Positions 1-11,301 of a stretch of 64,000 bases of DNA are shown one piece after another. This stretch comes from Panagrolaimus kolymaensis (Eukaryota > Nematoda > Chromadorea > Rhabditida > Panagrolaimidae). Where the stretch lies: assembly GCA_028622995.1 (NCBI GenBank), contig JAJQJQ010000039.1:2108001-2172000 (forward strand), read 5' to 3'. Each line of letters opens with the position of its first letter. The first letter of the stretch is position 1. The notes beneath the pieces were generated by a model. That model was not told where the DNA came from. It worked only from the letters and a program-made list of their open reading frames with translations, and made no database searches. The translations under genes were made by a program, and so were the position numbers.

Positions 1-3000
1 TTTATATGAAGCTATAATTTTAAAACCTTTGATAGAACACATATTTTATTTTCGTTTGAATTTTATATTTATTTATTTTATTTATTCCTTCATTTGGTTT
101 ATTGTCAAATTATTCTTCTCTTTTTTTTTCAACCTTTAAACCCATTGCGTTCATCATCATTATAAGGGTTATAATCAGTTTCATTTGTGTATTTGTTTGA
201 TTGAAAAGCCACTAACCAAACCATCGCTTTAACCGTTATATTTCAAGAGGTGGAGAAGATCGCATGATCACTACGTCCGCCATATTTTTTTTTCTTTCTT
301 TTTCTTTTGATGGTGATTAGCGATAACGAAGGTCATTATCGATATATTTTTGTTCCCGTTCTTCTTTCTTTTTTATTCCTAAATAAAGTGTTGACAATAA
401 AAACATAACATATGCCAAACCCTCTCCTATAGTATGAACACAAATATTGAAACCAATTTTATCAATATTTACTACAGTTTAAGACTTTAATCATTTGCCT
501 TTTTTTTTATCGAAAAATTTTATAAAATTGTTTGTCGGTGTCTTTTTTCACCCATATTTTCTTTTACAAATCGCCATAGGCATTGTTGTATTCTCCCTAA
601 TTTTTAGTTGTTTTGTTTGATGTGATGTTGGTGGTATTGGCAGCAGCAGTTGTTTCAAGTGAGAAGAGTGTCTTTTTGACCCGAGTTTGTGTTTGCGTGT
701 GCGTCGTCCTCATCCACTTCTTTAATGTTTTTCTTCTTCCTCCTCTCCATTCTCTTACTACACTACTACCACATTTTCTTTTCTTTTTTTTCTTCTGTCA
801 TAGGTTCGTTCTTTCGTTATTTTTTTCTTCATTTTTCTTGGAAGCAGTGAGAAAAAAACTTTATTACAAAATCTTGTTATTTTTTATGTTAATTGCGGTT
901 TAATTTCGCCTGTTTATATTTTTAAAATATTTATTTTTATGATTCTATATAATTCAATTTTCGCGTATAAATTTAAAAACTTTTTACTATCAAAAGCAAA
1001 TAATAGGAAACTTTTGATGAACGAACATCTTGAAGAAAAGTTGTTTTTGTACTTTTCCCCCTTTCTTCCAATGTTTTTTATCAATTTCATTGTCAATCAC
1101 TTTTTTTTTGTTTTATCGTAAGCTTATAAGATTGTTTTATTTCACTTTTTTTGAGAATCTTTGATAACAGGTTTAAATCATTTAGAATCCATTGTTGTTT
1201 TGCTTTTGATTTTTACCGAAGCTTCCTATTTTTTAATTTATTTCTACAACACAGCACGCGTTTTATTCTTTATTTATTTTTGCAATTGCTGTCTTTTTAT
1301 ATAGGATTTTATTTCTTTCTTTTTTTCTTTTTCAGTCGATTGATAAACTATTGAAAAAATCGTTTTCACATAAACCGATTTTTATAGCAAAAGTCTTTAA
1401 CCTTTATTGAATTTATTTCCTTGCAAAGCACAAAAGTACCCAGTAAGATTTCTAGTTTTTAACACTTTATTGTTAAGCTTAGGAGATCTTCAAATTATAT
1501 TTTGCAAAACGATGGTCTAAGAAAACAACAAATCCAAAATCCGCATTTGTTTTTTTCACAGTTTGTAGTTAGTTGTAATTGGGGATGATGTTCATACGCG
1601 TTTATTATTCTTTCGCTCATCATTTTATTATTATTTCAAACGTTGTTGTCTGACTTTTTTTAAAGCCAATGACACCCAATTTCGATGATGCAATATGATA
1701 AATCTTCTTTGTTGATTATATCTTTGAATAAACTCTTTTTTTCTCAAATTTTTTCAATCAGTTTTGCCTAAAAACTTTCCGTTGCAATCCTGCATTTTCC
1801 ATATTATTACAGCAAAAACTAAACTCCAATTAAATTTTTGAAAATCTATGACTTCTTTTTTTACTATTTTGGAAACTGATCTGATCCACTTCAATCCTTT
1901 CTGAAATCCGCAATCCATCCAATCGGGTACATATACATTTTTTTCTTCTTAAGTGATGACCACTTTTATTTTTATTGTTTAAAATTACTTTAGTCCCTCT
2001 TTCACTTTTTTGGTTAGTCCTTTTTGATTTCGTTGTCGTTATTTTCCTCATCGTCGTCGGCGATGATGATGATTGAAAAAAACATACATACAATTACGCT
2101 GCTGCTCAGTCAGTCCATATTCTCCTCTTCATATCTACGAAAAATGAAAGCATTATATTATTTTTATTTTATTTTCAAAAAACGTGAACAAAAATATGAC
2201 AATAATAGAAAGAAAAAAGAGATGTCCTCTTTTATGCTCTGAATACGTCGATACGACTTACGATGACGATAGTTTTTTGTGCGCCACCATAAACATTTCT
2301 CTATCGTTCGTGTTTGTTCATTATTATTTTTTTAATGTCTTCGTTTGCGCAGTCAACTAACAAAACTAGCAATGATGGGGATGTTTTTGTTGTAAAAAAT
2401 ATGTTTGTCGCGATAATGATTTCACTCCGACGAACATGGTGGCGGTATATTTAAAGACATAGTATGTTCACAATTTTTGTAAAAAAGAAAAATATTTAGG
2501 ACAAACATTTGAGAAAAATACTTCTTTTTTTTCGGGAATGACTAGATCGATTGAATGAAGAATTGCCGTCCGTGTTAAAAAAAAGAAAAAGAACACCCTA
2601 TTTCATCTTTTGACGCACGCAAACACACACATGTCTAAAACTAAAGCACCAAACAAATGATTGTCGTTCTTTTTTCGGCTGTCTTGACAAACAACAGAAG
2701 ACGAACATTTTTTAGGATTAAAAAAAGAGCCGTCGTTACTAACATCGATGTTTCGTGTTCGACGTCTTCTCATCGCATGTATGTCTATTATTGCTGCATT
2801 TTGCTCTCTTTTTCTATGTTTTTCACAAAAGCAATAAATGAAAAGGAGCACACTTCTCTACCAACATCGCTGCTGCGGCTGCAATGCTTCGGGTCGACGC
2901 TCGCTTAGTTGTTTACTTGCTTACTGCCTCTATGACAGACTATTATGGTGGCTGTGGCGTCGTCGACGATGTTGTTGTGTATTTCTCTCTCTTTCTCCTT

Positions 3001-3817
3001 ATTTCTATTGCTGTTATTCCCTTTTATTTTCTCTTTCATCCTCTTTTTTCTTCTTCTCCATTTTTTTTTCTTGCTTGTTTCGTTTTGAGGGTCCGAATTG
3101 ACAGGTAGCTGCTGCTGGCTGGGTGTTGTCGCATCGTCGCCATCATCAAAAATATATGCTGCTGCACAAAGGATGCAATGGAGTTTCTTTTTGGTTCCCT
3201 TTGATTAAGAAAAACTTTTCTCTTTTAAAAATAAAATCAATTTTATTATTAACTTTAGTAATAATAATTTTTTTACTTTAAACTATTTCAAGACTTCTTC
3301 AGCTGAAAATTGTTTGTTTCCCATTTTTTCCTCAAAGAAAAACCACGTGTCGCGTATATGTTTTTTGTTTTATCTTTATTTTTTTGTTCTCTTTCACCGA
3401 TTTTTTCATCTTCAAATCAATCAATAATTCCATCACCACAACCATTTTGTTTTAGAGTCCCTAAAAGTGTCTTCCTCCCGCGCATGTGGGTTAATTGGAC
3501 GACCGCTCAACAACAACACCAGACAAAAACCAAAAGTTATTTCATATATTGCTTGAGAAAGACTAACATCATATATTCGAGCAGCAGCAAAATAATTTTA
3601 TTGAAACATCAATAAAAGAAAAGAAGGATATTATTTCTTTGTAAAGTATATTTGCCGCTCGAAAACGATCTCTTTTCAAATTGACGGCTACAAAAATTTA
3701 TTATTGTTAAATTTTATTATTTTGCCTTAAACATTTAAATTTTGCAATTTTTGTTTATTAATATTTTTGGATTATTATTTCATCAAGAAGTTCTATGCAT
3801 TCAAGTAAATTAATAAG
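1..3817. other. Intergenic region upstream of ain-1
   Basis: No supportable gene. The stretch is AT-rich with many poly-T and poly-A runs and a few more GC-rich patches (about 600-720 and 2890-3170). The open frames are short, low-complexity (Phe/Leu/Ser- or Lys-rich) and show no splice-linked homology. It probably includes the promoter and 5' UTR of the GW182 gene that starts at 3818, but no core element can be assigned. Confidence 0.6.
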
Positions 3818-6102
3818 ATGATGTTTTCTGAAGATACGTCAGGAAGTTTTTATCCAGGACCGGGTGGAAGTGTTGATACTTCATCCGTTTGGAAACCACA
3901 TTCATCACACGCAGATCTCAATAATCATGTAAGTACATAGTGTGTTTATTGACGGGTGTATTACAACTTTAAACTTTATTGTGAAAGCAACACTGCCTAA
4001 CATTGAATTTTCTAAACATTTATATATTCCATTCATTTTTTTAGAATAGCAAATTGAGTGCATGGGCACCACCGGGTACACGTGGAAATAAGGGAGAATT
4101 TGTTTATGATGATGCAAGTGCAAAAGCCGCATGGAATAATGGTGGCAGACCAGATAAGGGTGGAATGCAAGGTAATAATGGTGGAGGAAATGCTTGGTCA
4201 AATCCCGAACAAGATCCTTTTGCACAAAATGCTTTATTGGAGCAAGAACTACTCAATTTGAATATTGGTAAACCAGTTGAAAGTTTTACACCTGCTCAAG
4301 CACAATGGGGTAGACAAGAAATAAATCAAGCTACTCCATGGGAAGTAGATCCAAACAGTATGGGTCGGCCTCCATTTGGTGGACCAGAAGGTATGCCACC
4401 ACCTCATGGTCGAGGATTTATGCAACAACCCATGCATTTTGATAATGGTGGAAATCAATGGCGACAACAACAACCCCAACAACAACAGCAACAACAACAA
4501 TGGGATAATGATGGATTTGGTAATAAAGGTGGAGCACCAGATTATAATGGTCCTCCTTTTCCTGGTGCAGGACCTATGCCAGGACAATTTCATGGTCGAA
4601 TGAATAATTTTGTACCTCAACAATCTGGATTCAATGATCGAATGGTAATTTTCAATAATTTAAAATTTTAATTTTTACTTTTATTTTTTAGCCATTCCAA
4701 ATTCGTAATGGTCCACCATTCCATCATGGCCATCATCAACCCCAACAACAACCATGGATGGAAAATAAATTTGGTGGAGGTGGTGGTCATCATCAAATGC
4801 ATCATCCCATGGGAGGCCCAAATGCTGGTGGACGCTTTCCTTTTAGTCATCCAGTTCAACCTCCACCAAATGGACCACCAAATATGATGATGTCTGGACG
4901 ACCTCCACTTATGCCCATGCAACCACCTCATCATTCGCATCATCCTGCAGCGGGTGTAAGCTCAGTGCCACCAAATTTTGCTATGGGCACTTTCCAACCT
5001 AATGTTCAAACTGATGATTCAATGTGGCAAGATCCAAATGGTGATCTTCGTAAATGGCAACGCGACACTGGCACCGGTGTATGGGGTGATCCAGCAAAAC
5101 AAAATTGTAAGTTACTCTAAAATTTTTGAAAGAATGAAAAATTATTGTTTTTTATTTTTAGCATCTGAAATTCGACGATGGCTTCAACCTCCAACAGATT
5201 CGGATGAAGAAAATATTTTGACACCTGATCCATTACGTAGTGAAGGTAAAGAAGAGGGTGAAACAGGATGGGGCCCGCCACCAGCTCCACCTGGACAGAA
5301 AGTTAACATGATTGTTGTACCTCCAAATGTTGCTCCAGGTGGATGGTCGGCTGAACCTCCACGAGGCCCGCCACCACCATCAAATTTTGGAATGCCTCCA
5401 ACACCAAATAACTTCCATCAACAAGGTGTTCCACAAGGTCCACCAGCCAATGGATGGGGAGGTCCACCTCAACAACAACAGCAACAACAACAAAGTGGAC
5501 CTGTTGGTTCAGCAGATTGGACACGGTCAGGTCCACCGAATGCTGCAGCGTTTCAGCAACCTCCACCCATGGGAGGCTTTGATAATTTTGGACAACCTCT
5601 TCAACAAAATGATCACACTCGACGGTTAGCTGATAAATTGAGAATGGCTTGCAACAAAGGTCTTTTGGATATGGATTTGCTTGTTAACACAGCCCATACA
5701 TTCAATACACCAAATTCAACAAGTACTATGAAACTATTAACTGAAATGTTTGATAAAGTCGCAGAATTGGAACATCTTGAAGGACAAGCCAAACAACTTG
5801 AGCATCAAGGACGTAAACCAGAATTTGATCAAATTCAAATTCAAATTGGCGTTGTTAAAAATGCATTGAATGATTATCGCGAAAAAATTCATGCTGCATT
5901 AAGTCAAAAAGCTGGCGGAATTTCTGGTAATGCTGCACGAGGTACGTTTTTATAAAAATCAAATTGCTTTAACGTTAGCTTTGATTAATTAACCTTCAAC
6001 ATTTTTTCAGTTTCATTAGCTGATGAACTCACATCAATGGATCATCAACCACCAAATGATTTATCAAATCCAATTGGAGGTGAAGTTGGTCCATTATGGT
6101 AA
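3818..6102 (+). CDS. ain-1: GW182-family miRISC scaffold, AIN-1-like
   Basis: GW182/AIN proteins bind Argonaute through Trp/Gly motifs and recruit deadenylases in cytoplasmic miRNA silencing. Exons 3818-3928, 4045-4644, 4692-5106, 5162-5941 and 6011-6102 join in frame to 665 residues, close to the length I recall for C. elegans AIN-1. The protein is Gly/Pro/Asn/Gln-rich. Isolated Trp motifs run throughout (AWAPPG, TPWEVD, GWGPPP, NGWGGPP, ADWTRSG). The best family signature is the Trp-rich block at residues ~345-376, containing WQDPNGDLRKWQRDTG and VWGDP. Poly-Gln tracts lie near residues 180 and 480. A predicted helical segment (~525-630) precedes a short Trp-ended tail (GPLW). There is no RRM or UBA domain, as expected for nematode AIN proteins rather than vertebrate TNRC6. 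The start MMFSED follows a long AT-rich leader; an additional upstream coding exon cannot be excluded. Confidence 0.85.
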
Positions 6103-8425
6103 TTATAATTTACTACTACCTTCAAAAAAATTATTTACTATCTACAAAAATGATATTAAAATTCAACTGTGATGCATTCATTCATTCATTAAAAAAGTAC
6201 TTTATATATTAACATTTTTCTCCCTATCTCTCTATTTTCTCTCCAAAAAGTTGTTTTTTTCAAAAGAGCCATCATCCAATCAATTCACAAAAAAAGAAAG
6301 CAAGCAAGTAATTATGTAATCAGATTTCGTCGATTCTAAAAAAAGTGTGCTCTAATCACCCCAAACAAAACTTCTCAGTGAAATGTGTATTTTTTTTTAA
6401 ATTAGTAGCTCATTTTCCTTTAAAAGTTGTTTCCTCTTTTTTTACTGTTAGCGGTTATTATTATTCTTTTTAATCGTCTTCCAAAAAACTTCTCTCATCC
6501 CGGCACGAGTCTGTTTTATGGTTAATTTTTTGTTTTTAAAATTTAAATTTCTCAATGATTGTCATCGTCCGTTTAACTGGTTGTACATTTATATTATCTT
6601 TCATTTTTTATTATTATTACCTTATTACTATTATTTTTTGTTGCCACAAGTTTGAATATATAAGAAAGAAAAAAAGTAACGTTGTTAGACTCCATACTCT
6701 ATTACTACTACTATATCTCAAGAAAAAATTGCGGATATCTTTTATTTTTTTGTAACTCTTTTATTAAAAAATTTTTTATCTAAAAAAAGAAAAGAAAAAA
6801 ATAACAATCCAGTCCACTGTCGTGCCGTTGCGGCAATCGCTATCGCTGCTTCTGCCGCCGTCATTGATCGGGTAGAAGAAGTCTTAAAAATTTTTATGAG
6901 AATGTGCACCATCATTATTATTACCTACAGCAATCAATCACCAGAATTATTATTTTTGTTCCCTTCCAAAATTAAAAATCCTTTACGTGTTTTTTTTATT
7001 GATATCCTCTCTCTTTTTTTAATTTTATCTCTGCCAAATATAATTAATTCATTATTGTGTGTTTCTTGCTTTTTTTTAATGTTTTGTTTAAAAGAAATAT
7101 TAAGATAAACTTCTCTCAAAATCCTATGTTTAACAAATATTTGCAACCTTTCCTCATCTTTTATAGATTAGCCCACTTTTTCTTTCAAATTAAAAATTAA
7201 TAACAAATTTATTTTTTTTCGATACCCAAAAAAGTTAATAAACTGACAATTTGTTAATCACCCATCTTCTTTCCCTTACTCAAAAAGTTATAAAAAATGT
7301 GCATTGTATGTGTTTGGTATTAAAAATTCTCTTCAAATCACTACTTCGATTATATTTCTAAATGCTAAAAACTGGTTAAACTCGAAAAACAATCATTGCC
7401 ACTATTTTTAGTACGTGTGCTAATTTCCCTCATATTTTTTTTTATTACGTGTCTCCTCCTTTACTTGACTTCACTCATACGCATTAATTACATATTTCTA
7501 ACTCATCAATATAGGCGCAGTTTATTACTTTCGCGTTATTCTTCTGCTTTGCAACAAACAAAAATTACGGACTAGTCTTCTAAAAAAATTTATCTCTTAC
7601 ATTTACTTGCTCAGATTCGTGCTTTAAACTCACAAAATAAAAGAAAAATTTATAATAAGTCAACAGATTTTGTTTGAGTATTTTAGAATCGGGTCTTCTT
7701 CGTTTTCTCTTTTTTCCAACAAAAAATACACATTATTTTTCCTCAAATCAAAGTTATTTTTTTCTGCGCTCACAAACATTTTTTTGATGCGTGTTTTTTC
7801 TTACTCATGCTTTTTTCAACTTTAATTTTTTATTTTCAATCAACGATCCGCTTTTTTAAAAAATCAAAGAGGCCATGCCAAAAAGTTCATTGCCTTTGAA
7901 TTAAATTTTTAAAGAAAGGAAATAATTTTTTTCATACTTTTTTTATATATCTCAATATTACTCTCGCGTGCTTTTTTTCTCGCTCTTCAAATTTATGAAT
8001 GTTAAAAAAACTTTTTCGTGTATACACTCAAAAAACAAACTCCTTATAAAAAATAAATACACTCATAATTTTTCTTTTATGTGCCCATTTTTTTATATTC
8101 CATGGCTTTTTTTCTTCTTCTTCATTATGTTTCTTATTATTATTCATTTCATTAATAAAAAAATAATCACTCTCTCAAAATCACTATTGTGCTCTTCTCA
8201 GTTTTTATTTTTAAATATATTCTTTCCACAATTTATTCGGGATGCTATTTTTTTTTATGAGTTTTATTATTACTATGATTTTGTTCCTTTTATATTTGGA
8301 TAATATTATATTATTACGGTGGAAATTTTTTTAAATAAACATTTAGCTTAATAATAATGAGAGAAACATAAATTTTATTTAAACAAACAAATAAAATTAA
8401 AATTTTATTATAATAAAGACACGCT
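6103..8425. other. 3' flank of ain-1 and spacer to the protease-like gene
   Basis: The two flanking genes converge here (ain-1 ends at 6102, the minus-strand gene ends at 8426). The 2.3 kb contains poly-T/poly-A tracts and low-complexity open frames only. No RNA gene, repeat pair or coding exon was recognised. Part is probably the 3' UTR of ain-1. Confidence 0.6.
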
Positions 8426-9557
8426 TCAAACGAATGTGCCTCTTACAGTGTGACTTTGTTCCATTCGATCGCAAGCGGAATAAGCACTAACGAAACCAGT
8501 GAAATCATGCCGTTCAACAGCTTTAAGGAGACGTTCATCATCCAAAATGGAAGTAATTTTAATTTGGGCGACAGTGGCACAGGTTGCAAGGTTGATTTCT
8601 GATTCATCAATATCTTCAAGAGCTTTAATCTTAGATGGGAATGTAAGAAGTTGTTGAACAAAACCAATTTGATAATCACCATCTGGAAAGTTGCAAGTTA
8701 CAGCACTGCCAAGGTCATCCTAAATTTTATTTTTTATGTGGAAGGTCATGGCAATATTTAAAGTTTACCCAACAAGCACTTTGATTACCAGTGACGTTTG
8801 CATATAATGTATGGATTACAGGTTTCTTGTCCGAATATTGCAAAGGCTGAAGATCGATTTTTAAAAGGGTTTCTTGTTTATGGAAATCTTTGGCTGAAAA
8901 GTTGAAGTTTTTTAAAACCAAAATAAGCTATGGCTGTTATCATAATTTTTTTTTATTAAATTTCACTTACTATCTTTTGTTGTTTTAAATCCAAGGATGG
9001 AACAATTACGATTTTTAAGATCGTTTTCATCAATATCAATTACAGATTTTTTTAATAATGATAATCTCAAATTTAATTGGGCTAATCGTTTTGAATCATG
9101 ATGGCTTGGACATAATTCATCAACGGTGAGAGGCTTTTTGAGTTTTAAAAGAGACCAAGTTTCAGTTTTTTCAACAACTTCAGCTGGAATCCTTTTTGCA
9201 ATAATTCTTTCCTTTGCAAAAACAACCAAAATTTCATCAAGATTTTGTGTGGTCGTATCATTTTGAATGCATTCGGTTGCGGTTAAAATGAGGCTGGGAG
9301 AAATTACGGTGCCCGTGCATGTAATAACAGGAGGTGGAGATTCCAAAAGTTTTAAAACTCGGTGTTCACGAGCAAATACCTAATAAAAGAAATTTAAGTT
9401 TCCCTATTTTTTCAACAATTATAGTTCTAATAATTACCTTAACATGATAAGAAAAATCTTTCCATTGAACTTCTTCACCATCAAGAATGGCAGATGTTAA
9501 AGAAGGAAGGGATCCAAAGAAAATAAGGAAAAGCACCAAAGAAAAAATATACGACAT
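8426..9557 (-). CDS. Secreted trypsin-like (S1) protein, predicted inactive
   Basis: Exons on the minus strand are 9557-9438, 9379-8971, 8893-8769 and 8719-8426, joining to 315 residues. Residues 1-23 form a signal peptide (hydrophobic, ending LTSA). The mature part begins ILDGEEV, resembling the IVGGxEA start of chymotrypsin-fold enzymes. The His-loop reads CTGTVISPSLILTATEC, where the expected TAAHC has Glu76 in place of His. The expected DIALLKL reads TWSLLKL (Thr114 for Asp). The expected GDSGG reads CWDDLGS (Leu221 for Ser). All three triad positions are therefore substituted by my alignment, while paired cysteines remain. Inference: a secreted serine-protease homologue acting as a binding or regulatory protein. 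Alignment by eye is least certain at the Asp position. Confidence 0.75.
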
Positions 9558-10034
9558 TCTTTGAAGCTAGTCGAAATCAAGAATAAACCTTTTTTTACAA
9601 TCGCTCTAGCTTTTTATTAAAAATGAATGAAGATAAAATTCGTGATAAATAAAAACATCCGCTTTTTGCTTATTTTCCGGAAGAAGCCAAACCATTTGAT
9701 AGAAAAGTCGAGAAAAGAAAAACTTTTTAAAAATTATGATGTGTCATTTTTTTATTGTAAATTTTTACATTGGCTTTTTTTATCTGTACATGCGAAAATT
9801 GAAATAAAAAAGATAGAAACCGCGAAAATCTTGAGCTCTCAAAAGAACAACACCAAAAGAAGCATACTGTAAGTTTGTCGAATTAATTAACTATATCATG
9901 CTTCTATGTTTTGATTTCAGTCATGTGTTGTTGCATGATGAATTAGTTGTAATTATCGATGGTTGCTTCTTCGTTAAAAATTGGAATATGCTTGTCGCAA
10001 TAAAACACATTTTACTTCAAACATTTTTAGGTTC
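9558..10034. other. Spacer between protease-like gene and CCDC25
   Basis: AT-rich spacer of 477 bp between two minus-strand genes. It should hold the promoter of the protease-like gene and the 3' UTR of CCDC25. A plus-strand open frame at 9627-9872 is Lys/Phe-rich and has no supporting features. Confidence 0.55.
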
Positions 10035-10719
10035 TTAATTTATTTTTATTTCCTTTAACACATTATCATGATGAAGCTTTACAACATTTTCACGATTAAA
10101 TGCATCTTTTGCTTTGTCACGTTCACTTCTTTGAAGCTGCTTCTGTAAAGAGAAAAAATTATTAATAAAAAAATTCAAAGAAGGAATTTACTTTTCTTTG
10201 AGATTCAAGAGAATCCCGTGCTTCCCACTCTCTTTGATAATCAATTAGGTTATCAACAATTTTCGTTTTTTTTTGTTTAACTAATATTTCATCATTTTTC
10301 TTCTCAACCCGCATCTTTTTAACAAGTTTTTTTGATTTAAATCCAACTTCTCCACATGCCATATGGCGAGCTTTTAGAAGATTTTCCCACATCGTATAAA
10401 TTACAATGATGCTCTTTAGTTTACAACCCTAAAAAGTTTTCATTAAAAATCTAAAGTGGTTATCATCAAAAAAGCTTACTTTGATACTGTTAGCTTTAAC
10501 AAATTGAGCACAATCTTCAAGAAGCTCAAATGGAATTGTATCGATTGTCATTCCATGATTGAGTCGAAGGTAGACATGTGCAGATGAAATATTATCAACA
10601 TGAAACCATACATCTTCGGGCCATCCCCATCGAATTAAATGCTCATTTTCTTCTTTATTTTTTCCCATATAAATTAAGGTTGGAGGTTCCGTGGTAAATG
10701 AATAAAACTTCAGCACCAT
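10035..10719 (-). CDS. CCDC25: CCDC25 homologue (NFACT-R domain protein)
   Basis: Exons 10719-10480, 10428-10192 and 10142-10035 join in frame to 194 residues; human CCDC25 has 208. Residues 1-~110 form an NFACT-R (DUF814) domain: [34 protein letters not shown], then after the first intron [13 protein letters not shown] and a GEVGF motif. The C-terminal ~80 residues are a charged Lys/Glu/Arg helix, as in the family. The function in worms is not established. The NFACT-R fold is shared with NEMF, and vertebrate CCDC25 has been reported as a DNA-binding membrane receptor, which should not be assumed here. The NEMF gene lies 582 bp upstream on the same strand. Confidence 0.9.
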
Positions 10720-11301
10720 TATGGAAGATAAAAATTAACTAAAAAATAGTTTGGATTATAGCTGAGACGCAACAAAAAATTCAAAACTGTAACTATTGAA
10801 ACACGTAAAATAAGGATTAAAAGGTTATAAGAAAATGAAATCAAATAATAATGAGTTACGCCTGCGAAAACACGAAAAAAAAGAGGTAAGTATTGACTCT
10901 ATTTAAAGAACACAGAAACCTTTTTCGTAATTCTGAATCACAATAACTAATAGATTTATATTGCTTGAGTATGTGATAAGCTCTTTTTAATTTTTTAATG
11001 TTTCATTTTCAAAAAAAATCTCAAGTCAAATTTGTTTCGAAATCTTGCACAAAAAAAGATAGGAAAAAAACTTAGAAAAATGCGTCACTTTTTTATTATG
11101 ACAAATTTTCACCGCCTCCTTTTTTGAGTTGGTTCAAAAAAAACTATTGCACAATATTATACATATTTAGTTATTGTATGTTCGTTCGATGTCACATTTT
11201 CGCTCCTAGTCAGGCCAACTCTTAGAAAATAATAATAAAATATTTATTTATATTTTTGCAAAACCGGTAAACATTTAAATAAATCAAACAACAAAAGGGT
11301 A
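10720..11301. other. Spacer between NEMF and CCDC25
   Basis: 582 bp, AT-rich, with no coding exon. Both neighbours read on the minus strand. The distance is larger than the ~100 bp typical of worm operons, so a separate CCDC25 promoter here is as likely as co-transcription. Confidence 0.5.

Noticed and set aside
1..3817. Several 60-100 residue open frames as genes
   Set aside because: All are Phe/Leu/Ser/Lys-rich translations of poly-T/poly-A tracts with no domain, no splice continuity and overlapping open frames on both strands.
10720..11301. Firm operon call for NEMF-CCDC25
   Set aside because: The 582-bp gap is larger than typical nematode intercistronic spacing, and no acceptor was seen immediately before the CCDC25 ATG. 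Kept only as a finding to test.
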